47,762 nucleotides of DNA from DASPLX01 sp035627375 (lineage in GTDB: Bacteria > Pseudomonadota > Gammaproteobacteria > Burkholderiales > Burkholderiaceae_D): contig DASPLX010000070.1 in NCBI GenBank assembly GCA_035627375.1, positions 1 through 47,762 on the forward strand, written 5' to 3'. The position numbers and the translations under genes are program-made. The stretch's first letter is position 1. The number at the start of each line of letters is the position of its first letter. The notes under the pieces are model-generated. The model made no database searches, was not told where the DNA came from, and saw only the letters and a list, made by a program, of their open reading frames with translations. Below, piece after piece: positions 19,596 to 27,502 of the stretch.

Positions 19596-19988
19596 TTACG
19601 CCCCTGTTGGAATTGGCGGCCCGGCGTTTGCGCTGCCGTCATATCCACTTTCCAAGATATTCATGACTCGCTGAACCGCCACCTCAAGTTCGTCCTGATT
19701 GCACCAATACTCGTCGATCACACGATGCTGGGAATATCGCGAAACATTAAATCCATCTTCAATATCGTTAAACCAGACGACAAGGCGGCCGATAATCGCC
19801 ACCGCCCAGAAACCGCCCCCTCGGTTACCCCAGGGACTTTGCTGCCACTTTTCCGGAATAATCCGGATCGCCTCCCACGTTTTTGCCTGTGGAGGACTCA
19901 TCCGAAGACAAGCTTCGTTGATGTTTTCCCAAATTGCGGTTTCAGATATTGGCTCCCATTCCATAAGTCGAGTCCCGATGCTTTTCAT
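19596..19988 (-). CDS. Hypothetical protein (small, acidic)
   Basis: A 130-residue soluble protein with GGGFWAVAIIGRLVVWFNDIEDGF and a C-terminal helix (DELEVAVQRVMNI). Size and feel recall immunity-type or phage/toxin-associated accessory proteins, but no toxin gene is next to it and I do not assign a function. An internal ATG at 19964 is a possible start. Composition is lower in GC than the surrounding genome, like the preceding membrane gene. Confidence 0.6.
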   Translation of the reverse strand: MKSIGTRLMEWEPISETAIWENINEACLRMSPPQAKTWEAIRIIPEKWQQSPWGNRGGGFWAVAIIGRLVVWFNDIEDGFNVSRYSQHRVIDEYWCNQDELEVAVQRVMNILESGYDGSANAGPPIPTGA

Positions 19989-20049
19989 TAGCGCGAACGC
20001 TCAAGTCGATCGCCCTCATAGCGGCGGATGTCGAATGAAACGACTATCA

Positions 20050-20415
20050 TCATGCTTGCTTTCTCTCACACTGCATTCCGCCGGCGTTCCATCGCCCGCC
20101 GTTGTCGAGACATCGATCGACCAAGACCTGCCTTTCGAGCCATGGATAAGCAGCAAGAACCGCCGCCGCACCGAGAAGAGCAAGCGTCTTGCGATCGAAC
20201 ATCGGAAACCGCCGAATGACGCGAAATACTCCCAGGCCGCCAACGGTCGCGGCCAACGCCCAGATCATTTGCGCTTTCGCACGAAGCGCCCAGCCATCGG
20301 GATACGGATCGGGTGGACCACCCGCCATCCAGGCGCTGAAGAACGCCCCGTTTAGCAGGCCAAGTGCGACAAGTCCAAGGGCACATAGTGCAACCCAAGA
20401 AACGATTCTTCGCAT
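20050..20415 (-). CDS. Small integral membrane protein, unknown function
   Basis: A 121-residue protein with hydrophobic segments near residues 5-30 (SWVALCALGLVALGLLNGAFF), 48-62 and 78-92 (LALLGAAAVLAAYPW). It ends with a Cys-containing tail (DRCLDNGGRWNAGGMQCE), a pattern often seen on the periplasmic side of small membrane proteins. ATG 20415 overlaps the stop codon of the pseudouridine synthase gene (TGATG), so it is probably translated by coupling. Confidence 0.65.
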   Translation of the reverse strand: MRRIVSWVALCALGLVALGLLNGAFFSAWMAGGPPDPYPDGWALRAKAQMIWALAATVGGLGVFRVIRRFPMFDRKTLALLGAAAVLAAYPWLERQVLVDRCLDNGGRWNAGGMQCERKQA

Positions 20416-21314
20416 CACGATGTCGCCTCTTGCGCACCGTCGACGCTTACGTCTATTGGATTCGCCATTTCATCCGCTTTCATCCTCTGCGGCGCCTCAT
20501 GGATCCGGGAGAGCATATCCAAATCCAACACCGGCAACGCATTCCCGAAGATGGACAACACTTCCAGGAAGCTCGCTTCCGGCTCCGCGTTCAATTGCAG
20601 CCGCTCGCCGGTAACCGGATGCGGAAAAGCCATGCCGACGGCCGCCAGCATCAGCCGCCCTTGCCCGAACCGTTCCGCGAAATAGCGGTTGTGCCGGCCG
20701 CGTCCGTGGTTGGCGTCGCCGATGATCGGGTGGCTGATGTGCTTCATGTGCCGCCGCAATTGGTGCTTGCGTCCCGTTTCGGGATGCAACGCCACCAGGC
20801 TGTAGCGGCTGGTGGGATGGCCTTCGATCTGCACCGGAATTTCGGTGGTCGCCAGGCGACGGTAGCGGGTGCGGGCTTCGCGCACGGCTTGCGGCTCGTC
20901 CTTGCGACGTTTGTCCTCCGGCTCCTCGCGCAACGGGTGATCGATGATGCCTTGCTCCGGCATCCAGCCCCGCACCATCGCCAGATAGGTCTTGCTTACC
21001 TCTCCGGCCATCATCGCCTTGCCCAGCACGCTCGCTGTCTGCGGATCTCGTGCAAATACCAGCAATCCCGAGGTGGGGCGATCGAGCCGATGCACCGGAT
21101 ACACATGCCCGCCGCCATTCATCGCCCGCGCGTATTGAACCGCGAACTCGGTTTCATGCCGGTCGATGGGGCTGCGATGCACCAGCAGGCCGGCCGGCTT
21201 GTGGACGACCAGCAACCACGGATCGCGATAAATCCGGGTGAGCGGATTCCACGCCCGTGTGCGTCCGGCATCGCGCTGGTCGTCGTTCGGCATCGATGCC
21301 TGGTTCGCATTCAT
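20415..21314 (-). CDS. truC: tRNA pseudouridine synthase, TruC-like (RluA family)
   Basis: A 299-residue enzyme that isomerises uridine to pseudouridine, probably at tRNA position 65. The catalytic Asp is in HRLDRPTSGLLVFA. Other RluA-family blocks are VHKPAGLLVHRS, GRKHQLRRHMKHISHPIIGD and NHGRGRHNRYFAERFG; the last is characteristic of TruC. The start overlaps the diguanylate cyclase stop (ATGA) and its stop overlaps the next start, so three genes are tightly coupled. TruC rather than RluA or RluD is inferred from length and these blocks. Confidence 0.87.
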   Translation of the reverse strand: MNANQASMPNDDQRDAGRTRAWNPLTRIYRDPWLLVVHKPAGLLVHRSPIDRHETEFAVQYARAMNGGGHVYPVHRLDRPTSGLLVFARDPQTASVLGKAMMAGEVSKTYLAMVRGWMPEQGIIDHPLREEPEDKRRKDEPQAVREARTRYRRLATTEIPVQIEGHPTSRYSLVALHPETGRKHQLRRHMKHISHPIIGDANHGRGRHNRYFAERFGQGRLMLAAVGMAFPHPVTGERLQLNAEPEASFLEVLSIFGNALPVLDLDMLSRIHEAPQRMKADEMANPIDVSVDGAQEATS

Positions 21315-22657
21315 GCGGCGTCGGAGCGGCGCCGCGCGCGCTTGTCGAGATACATGGCATGATCGGCGCGGTTCAGAAGCGCGTCTTCGTCCGTGCCGCC
21401 GTCGGGATAGAGCGCGATGCCGATGCTGGCCCGGACGTCGACGGTTCGGCCTTCGATGACCATCGACCGGTTGATCGCGTTCCTGATCTTGTCGGCGACG
21501 GCCACGGCATCTTCGTAGCGCTGGATATCCTCGAGCAGCACGACGAATTCGTCGCCGCCCAGCCGGGCGACGGTATCCGCCTCGCGGATGCCTTGCTCGA
21601 GGCGGCGCGCGAATTCCTGCAGCAACAGGTCGCCGCCCGCATGGCCGAGCGTGTCGTTGACGAGCTTGAAGTCGTCGATGTCGACATATAGCACCGCCAG
21701 GCGGCTTTGCTTGCGCCGGCAGCGCGCCAAGGCGGACTTCGTGCGGTCATGGAACAGGCGGCGATTCGGCAATCCTGTCAATTCGTCGTAGCGCGCGGCA
21801 TGCAGCAGTTCGGCGTGCAGTTGCGCGCGCTCCATCGCGGTCGCGATTTGCGCCGACACGAACGACAGCAGTTCCTTGTCCTTGCCGCAGTACATCATGC
21901 CCGGCGGGCTTTTCAGGATCAGGGCGCCGATCGTCTTCCCGCGCTTGGCGAGCGGTATCAGCAGCCACGAGGCTTCCGCTTCCGGATGCGCTGCGTCGAC
22001 GCCCGGCGCATGGTCGTCCGCCGCTTCGTCGGGCAGCAGCTTCGGCTTGCCGCTGCGAATGACCTCGGTGCAGAGACGGATTGCGAGCGGCTCTTGCGCG
22101 AACGTGGATGCGCCGTGGCGATCGGCCTGGTAGGAAAAGACGATCTGCTTCGTTTTCGGCGCCCATGTCGTCACCGCGAACCCCGCCACCGGCATGAAGC
22201 TGGCAATGATCTTGTGGATGTCGGCGAACAAGGTCGGGAGATCGGTCGCATCGTGCGCCGCTTCGGACACCGCATAAACCATGGCCTGGATCTCTTCCGC
22301 GCGCTTGCGCTCGGTGACGTCGCGTGCGACGCCGATCCGCATCTTTCCGGCCTCCAGCCACCGGGCAGACCACATGATGTTCACGCGGCTGCCGTCCTTG
22401 CGCAGATAGCGGTTCTCGAAACCTACTCGCGGCTGGCCCGCCATGACCCTGCCGGCTTCCTCGAGCGTGCGCGCCCGGTCCTCGGGGGCGACGAAATCGA
22501 GCATTGCCTTGCCGATCATTTCATAGGGTTGATAACCGAAAATGCGCTCGCTGGCGGCACTGACGTAGACGATGCTTCCCTGAGCATCGACGAGGAAGAC
22601 CGCATCAAGCAGCAGATCCGCGAAATTGGGAAGGAGGGAAGCTGGCCGAGTATCCAT
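21311..22657 (-). CDS. Diguanylate cyclase with PAS and GAF domains
   Basis: A 448-residue protein that probably makes cyclic di-GMP from two GTP. A PAS domain (about 10-125, AVFLVDAQGSIVYVSAASE with a PAC segment ending GVARDVTERKRAEE) is followed by a GAF domain (about 145-285) and a GGDEF domain (about 292-440). The active-site motif is intact (RLGGDEFVVLL). An inhibitory I-site RxxD (READ) lies five residues before it. No EAL domain and no membrane segment are seen, so the input is cytoplasmic. It is the first gene of the operon with truC. Confidence 0.93.
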   Translation of the reverse strand: MDTRPASLLPNFADLLLDAVFLVDAQGSIVYVSAASERIFGYQPYEMIGKAMLDFVAPEDRARTLEEAGRVMAGQPRVGFENRYLRKDGSRVNIMWSARWLEAGKMRIGVARDVTERKRAEEIQAMVYAVSEAAHDATDLPTLFADIHKIIASFMPVAGFAVTTWAPKTKQIVFSYQADRHGASTFAQEPLAIRLCTEVIRSGKPKLLPDEAADDHAPGVDAAHPEAEASWLLIPLAKRGKTIGALILKSPPGMMYCGKDKELLSFVSAQIATAMERAQLHAELLHAARYDELTGLPNRRLFHDRTKSALARCRRKQSRLAVLYVDIDDFKLVNDTLGHAGGDLLLQEFARRLEQGIREADTVARLGGDEFVVLLEDIQRYEDAVAVADKIRNAINRSMVIEGRTVDVRASIGIALYPDGGTDEDALLNRADHAMYLDKRARRRSDAA

Positions 22658-22819
22658 TCCACAAGAATACTATCGATCGCAGCACAACACGATCCCTGGG
22701 GACGCCCTGCCTCAGCGTACTGTACCTTCTATGACACTCTGGAAACGACTTCAGGAAATGGCAGAAATCGTCGGAAGATTGTCCTTTCGCACCGCTGCCG
22801 GCCAAGCTATATTTTCCGC

Positions 22820-23881
22820 ATGCACTCTCATGACGATACGCCATCCGGCTCTTCCGGCCCTTCCCGCTCCCGCCGCGCTGCGCGCAAGATCGCGGTCTTC
22901 GCGTTCGAGGGCGTCGAACTGCTCGACGTCGTCGGTCCTCTGGAAACCTTCGCGAACGCCAGCGCGCTCATGTCCGGTTCGAGCCGGCCTTATCTGGTCG
23001 ATATCGTGGCCGAGCGGCGCGGTCCGATACGGTCGTCGTCCGGCCTGTCGATCGAAGCGACGGCCGAGCTCGCCACGCTGGCCGATGCCGATACGCTGCT
23101 GATCGCCGGCGGCGGCGCCATCGAAGCCGCCTGCGCCCGCGCCAATGTGGTCGACGCGATAACAAAGCTGGCGCCCACCGTTCGTCGCATCGGTTCGGTC
23201 TGCACCGGCGCCTTCCTCCTCGCCCGGGCCGGGCTGCTGGACGGCCGGCGCGCCGTCACGCATTGGAACTGGTGCGAACGCCTGGCGCGGGCGCATCCGG
23301 AAGTGCGCGTGGAAAAGGATCCGATTTTCATATGCGACGGCGATGTCTGGACCTCCGCCGGCGTGACGGCCGGCATCGATCTGGCATTGGCGATGATCGA
23401 GGAAGACCATGGTCCCGAGCTGGCGCTGCGCGTCGCGCGCGAACTCGTCATGTTCCGCAAGCGCCCGGGCGGCCAGTCGCAGTTCAGTGTCGAGCTCGCC
23501 GCCCAGTCGGTCCGCAACGACAAGATTCGTCAGGCGCAGCAGATCATTCTCGACAACCCGGCATCCGACTTATCGGTCGATGCGCTGGCGGCAAAGGTGG
23601 CGATGAGCCCGCGCAATTTCGCGCGCGTCTTCAAGCGCGAGACCGGCGCGTCGCCCGCGGAGTTCACCGAGCAGGTGCGCCTGGCCAGCGCGCGCGCCTG
23701 CCTGGAAACGACCGCCGTATCGATCGAAGAGGTCTCCGGACGATGCGGCTTTCGCAGCGCCGACGTCATGCGCCGCGTCTTCCTGCGGCACTTGGACGTG
23801 ACGCCGACCGACTACCGGGAGAGATTCGGCATGCGCCGCCCCGCATCCCGACCCGATTTTTCAACCTTGGAACAGGAATGA
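22820..23881 (+). CDS. GlxA-like transcriptional regulator (DJ-1/PfpI plus AraC domains)
   Basis: A 353-residue regulator. The N-terminal half is a DJ-1/PfpI amidotransferase-like domain (KIAVFAFEGVELLDVVGPLE, then SVCTGAFLLARAGLL with the nucleophile-position Cys). The C-terminal half is an AraC/XylS DNA-binding domain with two helix-turn-helix units (LSVDALAAKVAMSPRNFARVFKRE, and IEEVSGRCGFRS followed by VFLRHLDVTPTDYRERF). ATG 22820 matches the domain start. It probably controls the PfpI-like gene four bases downstream. The effector is unknown. Confidence 0.9.
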   Translation: MHSHDDTPSGSSGPSRSRRAARKIAVFAFEGVELLDVVGPLETFANASALMSGSSRPYLVDIVAERRGPIRSSSGLSIEATAELATLADADTLLIAGGGAIEAACARANVVDAITKLAPTVRRIGSVCTGAFLLARAGLLDGRRAVTHWNWCERLARAHPEVRVEKDPIFICDGDVWTSAGVTAGIDLALAMIEEDHGPELALRVARELVMFRKRPGGQSQFSVELAAQSVRNDKIRQAQQIILDNPASDLSVDALAAKVAMSPRNFARVFKRETGASPAEFTEQVRLASARACLETTAVSIEEVSGRCGFRSADVMRRVFLRHLDVTPTDYRERFGMRRPASRPDFSTLEQE

Positions 23882-23885
23882 TCCC

Positions 23886-24530
23886 ATGCCCGCAGAACGC
23901 GAAGATATCGTTGCCCGCCTGGATAGGCAAAAGAGCCTGCACATCGGCATACTCGTTTTCCCGGACGTCGAAGTCCTGGATTTCGCCGGTCCGTTCGAAG
24001 TATTCTCCGTGGCCGCCCGCATGGCGCTGCGCCGCCCGGAATTTTCCGTCGCGCCGTTCAAGGTCTCGACCGTCGGCGCCGCGCGCGCGCCGGTCATGGC
24101 GCGGCACGGCCTCCAGGTGCTTCCGCATCACGGCTTCGATGATGTGCCGCCGATCGATCTTCTGATCGTTCCCGGAGGCATCGTCACGCAGCCGGCGCAA
24201 GATGCGGACACGCTCGACTGGATACGCCGCACCTCGGAAACGGCGGCGTTGACCGCCTCGGTCTGCACCGGCGCCTTCCTGCTCGCCAAGGTCGGCCTGC
24301 TCGAAGGGCTGACCGTGACGACGCATTGGGAAGACTTGCCGGATTTGCGCACGGAATTTCCCGGCCTGAACGTCGTCGAGAACGTGCCGTATGTCGATCA
24401 GGGCGGCATCGTCACTTCGGCGGGCATCTCCGCCGGCATCGGCATGAGCCTGCACCTGGTGAGGCGGATTCTCGGCGAGGAGCTGGCGGTCAGGACGGCG
24501 CGGCAGATGCAGTACGACTGGGCGCCTTGA
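23886..24530 (+). CDS. DJ-1/PfpI family protein
   Basis: A 214-residue stand-alone DJ-1/PfpI domain. Blocks are HIGILVFPDVEVLDFAGPFEVF, DLLIVPGG and the nucleophile elbow SVCTGAFLLAKVGLL with its Cys, then TVTTHWEDL. It is closely related to the N-terminal half of the neighbouring GlxA-like regulator. Relatives include isonitrile hydratases and glyoxalase III-like enzymes; which activity applies is not visible. It follows the regulator after four bases, so the two are co-transcribed. Confidence 0.88.
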   Translation: MPAEREDIVARLDRQKSLHIGILVFPDVEVLDFAGPFEVFSVAARMALRRPEFSVAPFKVSTVGAARAPVMARHGLQVLPHHGFDDVPPIDLLIVPGGIVTQPAQDADTLDWIRRTSETAALTASVCTGAFLLAKVGLLEGLTVTTHWEDLPDLRTEFPGLNVVENVPYVDQGGIVTSAGISAGIGMSLHLVRRILGEELAVRTARQMQYDWAP

Positions 24531-24547
24531 AGGCATTCGCCGAGGCC

Positions 24548-24573
24548 TGCGCCGGCGGGTGGCCGCCGGCGCA
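24548..24573. terminator. Strong GC hairpin between convergent genes
   Basis: TGCGCCGGCGG (24548-24558) pairs perfectly with CCGCCGGCGCA (24563-24573) around GTGG. It lies between the PfpI gene and the Lrp gene and directly abuts the Lrp stop codon. There is no T-tract on either side, so it may be a stability hairpin or a Rho-assisted end rather than a classical terminator. Confidence 0.55.
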
Positions 24574-25014
24574 TCAAACGAGCCGCGAACGCACGGGCGT
24601 CCGCCGCAGAATGACGCGGCTGTATGTGTCCTGCACGCCGGCCTTTTCGCGCAATGCCTCGATCAGCCGCATCAGGTGCGCATGATCGTGGCAGGCGACG
24701 CGTAACGTGTAGTCGTAGCTGCCGGTGAGCAGCGTCGCTTCGACGATGCCGGGAATGGTTTGAATCGTCGCTTCGAAATGCTCCGCCGACGTGCCGGGCA
24801 GCATCTTCACGTCGATCAGCGCCTGCACCGTCAGGCCCAGCGCCTCCGGATTCACGCGCGCTTCGAAGCTCTCCAGCACCCTGTCGGCGACCAGCCTTCG
24901 CACCCGTTCGGCGACCGTGTTGGCGCTCAGTCCAACGCTGTCGCCGAGCTCGCGGTAGCTCAGCCGGGCATCCTTGCGCAGCAGTTCGACGATTTCTCGG
25001 TCAATGCGGTCCAT
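24574..25014 (-). CDS. Lrp/AsnC family transcriptional regulator
   Basis: A 146-residue regulator. The N-terminal winged helix begins MDRIDREIVELLRKDARLSYRELGD and continues LSANTVAERVRRL. The C-terminal RAM domain binds an amino acid effector and drives oligomerisation (VQALIDVKMLPG, IVEATLLTGSYDYTLRVAC). It is divergent from an S41 peptidase gene across 105 bases, a classic place for an Lrp-type regulator to act on its neighbour and itself, though no site can be named. Confidence 0.93.
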   Translation of the reverse strand: MDRIDREIVELLRKDARLSYRELGDSVGLSANTVAERVRRLVADRVLESFEARVNPEALGLTVQALIDVKMLPGTSAEHFEATIQTIPGIVEATLLTGSYDYTLRVACHDHAHLMRLIEALREKAGVQDTYSRVILRRTPVRSRLV

Positions 25015-25044
25015 GTCCGATGTTTCCTCGGTAAAGGTGGGCGA

Positions 25045-25050
25045 ATTATA
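25045..25050 (-). promoter_or_regulatory. Perfect -10 box for the Lrp gene
   Basis: TATAAT reads on the minus strand at 25050-25045, 30 bases before the Lrp start codon. No good -35 element is visible at the usual distance, so activator help or a poor -35 is implied. Confidence 0.4.
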
Positions 25051-25119
25051 GCGATATCCGCGAATTTCACGGCGCGTGCGTCGCTAAAATGACCCCATCT
25101 TTTTTGGAGGAACACGCCG

Positions 25120-26250
25120 ATGCGCCCGCATTCCATTTGCCTTGCTGTCGCCGCCCTTGCTCTTGCCGCCGTCGCCGCGCCTGTCGACGCGGCGGAATCT
25201 TCCGCGCCGGCCGCGGAGGCCGCGCGCCGCCAATCCGCCAAGACGCTCGACGCCGCGAGCCGCGGCTCCATCGTCGATACGCTGGCGCGCAAGCTCGTGG
25301 ACCGCTACGTCTTTCCGGATGTCGCCAAACGGATGGCCGACGATCTCCGGGCCAAGCTCGCCGGCGGCGCATTCGATGCCGTCTCCGACCCGAAGGTATT
25401 CGCGGCCATGCTGACCGACGCCATGCGGGCGATCAGCCGCGACAAGCATATTCGCGTCGCCTTTCGCGACGAACCGGTGCCCGAAGAGCCCGCTCCCGGC
25501 GCCAAGCCCGACGCGGCGGCCGATGCGGCATTCCGCGCGCGCGCCGAAAGCTTCGGCCGGGCAACCAACTACGGCTTCGAAAAGGTCGAACGGCTCGAAG
25601 GCAATGTCGCCTATCTTGAGTTGCGCGGCTTCCAGGATGCCGATCTTGGCCGCGCGACGGCCGCGGCGGCCATGAACATGGTCGCCAACGCGGAAGCGCT
25701 GATCGTCGATTTGCGCCGCAACGGCGGCGGCGAGCCGGCGATGGTGGCGTTCGTGTCGAGTTATCTGTTCGACGGCGAGCGCGTGCATCTGAACGATTTG
25801 TACTGGCGCGCCGACGATCGGACGGAAGAATTCTGGACCGATCCCGCCGTGCCCGGCCCGCGCTTCGGAGGGAAGAAGCCGGTGTATGTCCTGACAGGCA
25901 AGAGGACCTTTTCCGGGGCCGAAGAGTTTTCCTACAACCTGAAAGCGCTCAAGCGCGCAACCATCGTCGGCGAAACGACCGGCGGCGGCGCGCATCCCGG
26001 CGACGTCGTGCGCATCGGCGAGTACTTCGGCTGCTTCATTCCGACCGGTCGCGCGATCAATCCGATCACGAAGACGAACTGGGAAGGAACCGGCGTGGCT
26101 CCCGACGTCGCGGTGCCGCAGGAGAATGCGTTCGATGCCGCTTACCGGCTTGCGCTCAAGGCCGTGGCCGACGGCTCCGCCAATCCTGCCCTCAGGAGGA
26201 ACGCGCAGCACAAGCTTGCCGAGCTGGAGGCGGCTGCGAACCGCAAGTGA
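25120..26250 (+). CDS. Exported S41 family peptidase
   Basis: A 376-residue serine protease-like enzyme with a signal peptide (MRPHSICLAVAALALAAVAAPVDA, about 24 residues). An N-terminal helical domain (about 45-135) precedes the S41 core. The core has EALIVDLRRNGGGEPAMVAF and VYVLTGKRTFSGAEEF, whose Ser is the expected nucleophile, then GETTGGGAHPGD. There is no clear PDZ domain, matching the IRBP/tricorn-core-like subset rather than the CtpA type. A strong TGGAGG site precedes the ATG. It probably works in the periplasm on peptides; the substrate is unknown. Confidence 0.9.
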   Translation: MRPHSICLAVAALALAAVAAPVDAAESSAPAAEAARRQSAKTLDAASRGSIVDTLARKLVDRYVFPDVAKRMADDLRAKLAGGAFDAVSDPKVFAAMLTDAMRAISRDKHIRVAFRDEPVPEEPAPGAKPDAAADAAFRARAESFGRATNYGFEKVERLEGNVAYLELRGFQDADLGRATAAAAMNMVANAEALIVDLRRNGGGEPAMVAFVSSYLFDGERVHLNDLYWRADDRTEEFWTDPAVPGPRFGGKKPVYVLTGKRTFSGAEEFSYNLKALKRATIVGETTGGGAHPGDVVRIGEYFGCFIPTGRAINPITKTNWEGTGVAPDVAVPQENAFDAAYRLALKAVADGSANPALRRNAQHKLAELEAAANRK

Positions 26251-26253
26251 TAT

Positions 26254-26278
26254 CCGCCGCGTTGCGGGCGGCGGTTTT
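26254..26278 (+). terminator. Intrinsic terminator of the S41 peptidase gene
   Basis: CCGCCGC (26254-26260) pairs with GCGGCGG (26268-26274) across a short loop, followed by TTTT. It begins three bases after the stop codon. Confidence 0.75.
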
Positions 26279-26298
26279 ATCGTCGTCTCAGCGGCATG

Positions 26299-26846
26299 TC
26301 AGAGCATATCGATGGCCTCTCGCGAGGTGATGACTGTTGCGTACTCTCCATGAAGGTTCGAGAGCGCCATCGCATGCACGTCGTCCGCGCTTCTCGGGAT
26401 GCCGTTGTAGTCAGGTTTCGCGAATGCGAAAGTCGCATCCGATGCCACATGGGTCCGGAAGCCAAGGTTTCCGGCGGTTCGCGCGGTGGCTTCGACCGAA
26501 TTGTTCGTGCTGACGCCGACGATAAGAAGCGAGGAGATATCCCGAACCCGCAACCAGCGTTCAAGGGCGGTGTTGATGAAGGCGTCCGGAACGTTTTTCT
26601 CCACCACATGCTCGGTGGCACGGGGACTCAGCGAGGGTTGAAATTCGACCCCTTCCTGACCGGGCAAAATGGCGAGCCGGGCGTTCTGGAAATGTGCCGG
26701 ATGTGAACCACCGGCGCGCCTTTGTCGCGCCAATGTCCGAGAAGTCCGGCAATCGCCCGCTCGGCGCCCGGATTGTTCCGCGCTCCGGATGCCGGCCAGC
26801 TCATGCCGACCTGCATATCGACGATAAGAAGTGCTGTTTGAGTCAT
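26299..26846 (-). pseudogene. Isochorismatase-family cysteine hydrolase, frameshifted
   Basis: Two overlapping frames together make one isochorismatase-type hydrolase. The first part (from ATG 26846) reads MTQTALLIVDMQVGM with the catalytic Asp, then PVVHIRHISRTPGSPFCP. The second part, in another frame, continues PGQEGVEFQPSLSP and VVEKNVPDAFINT. It ends with LLIVGVSTNNSVEATART, where the usual nucleophilic Cys (GxxTxxCV) is replaced by Asn. The span is 548 bases, not a multiple of three, and the shift lies near 26655-26672, around TTTTGCCCGG on the minus strand. Either the gene is inactive or the assembly has an indel; the missing Cys favours decay. Confidence 0.8.
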
Positions 26847-26919
26847 TGAACTTGTACTCCGGCGACTGAGTTCGCTGGTGCGAAGCATCAGCGTGCAACG
26901 CAAGGTTATGAGGTAATCG

Positions 26920-27144
26920 TCAATCTCCGCGCGACCGGTTTGAAATATCGAGCAATATCAATACGACGCCTGCCGTAATCGCGGTTATCCCATAATAGGG
27001 CAGGCGGCGAAGAGACCGGGGTAAATTACGGGCCGCATCCAGCTCGTCTAACGACATTCCATGCTTTCGAGCATAAAAATATCCGCCCCAATAGCATGCC
27101 AGCCCTATCCCGACAAGGATCGAGCCGGCTGGCGCGTGACACAT
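26920..27144 (-). CDS. Small two-helix membrane protein
   Basis: A 74-residue protein with two hydrophobic segments (SILVGIGLACYWGGYFYA and YYGITAITAGVVLILLDI) separated by a charged loop. No family is recognised. Its codon use is less biased than in the main genome. Confidence 0.5.
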   Translation of the reverse strand: MCHAPAGSILVGIGLACYWGGYFYARKHGMSLDELDAARNLPRSLRRLPYYGITAITAGVVLILLDISNRSRGD

Positions 27145-27253
27145 TCTTCATGTGAAATCGCGTCAACCCCACACTCAGAAGCCTTTTCCAGAAGCTCCGA
27201 ATGTATGCTGGCCCGAATCAACGGCTCGAATCGATGCGGAGCATCGTACATGA

Positions 27254-27364
27254 TTTTGCCGATCTATTTTCCGAATTAAATATTCCTTAATATTTTGATT
27301 ATTAAGGAAATTAAAATACGAGCAAACGTAATATCAGTATATTTTTTGCCGATTATTTTTCCGA
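27254..27364. repeat. Direct repeat pair TTTTGCCGAT...TTTTCCGA
   Basis: Two 21-base copies at 27254-27274 and 27344-27364 share TTTTGCCGAT and TTTTCCGA with three mismatches between them. They flank the inverted repeat at 27283-27309. They could be the edges of a lost element or a duplicated regulatory site. Confidence 0.5.
27283..27309. repeat. AT-rich perfect inverted repeat
   Basis: TTCCTTAATA (27283-27292) and TATTAAGGAA (27300-27309) are perfect complements around a 7-base loop. It could act as a weak bidirectional transcription end or a protein site. Confidence 0.6.
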
Positions 27365-27502
27365 TTGTTTTACCGCATGGTTCCAATATTCCGATAAAGA
27401 GGAATGGCCACTTAAGGCGGCAAAGCCAGGCAGCAGGCGGCCGACCGGGCTTCCGGCGGAAGAGGGTTTATCGAGAAATTCGGCGCCGGGGATTTCAGCG
27501 CG

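Larger units (their letters stand above)
27145..27502. other. Intergenic AT-rich stretch
   Basis: About 358 bases without a supportable gene. The part from about 27245 to 27400 is much richer in A/T than anything nearby. It holds an inverted repeat and a pair of direct repeats, described separately. No transposase, tRNA or attachment site is seen. Confidence 0.7.

Noticed and set aside
19596..19988. Immunity protein call
   Set aside because: No toxin, Rhs or secretion gene is adjacent and no family motif is certain.
21707..22819. Long N-terminal extension of the GlxA-like regulator
   Set aside because: It is antisense to the diguanylate cyclase gene; the regulator domain begins right after ATG 22820.
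24548..24573. The strong hairpin as part of a CRISPR or repeat array
   Set aside because: It occurs once, and I saw no regularly spaced repeats anywhere in the window.
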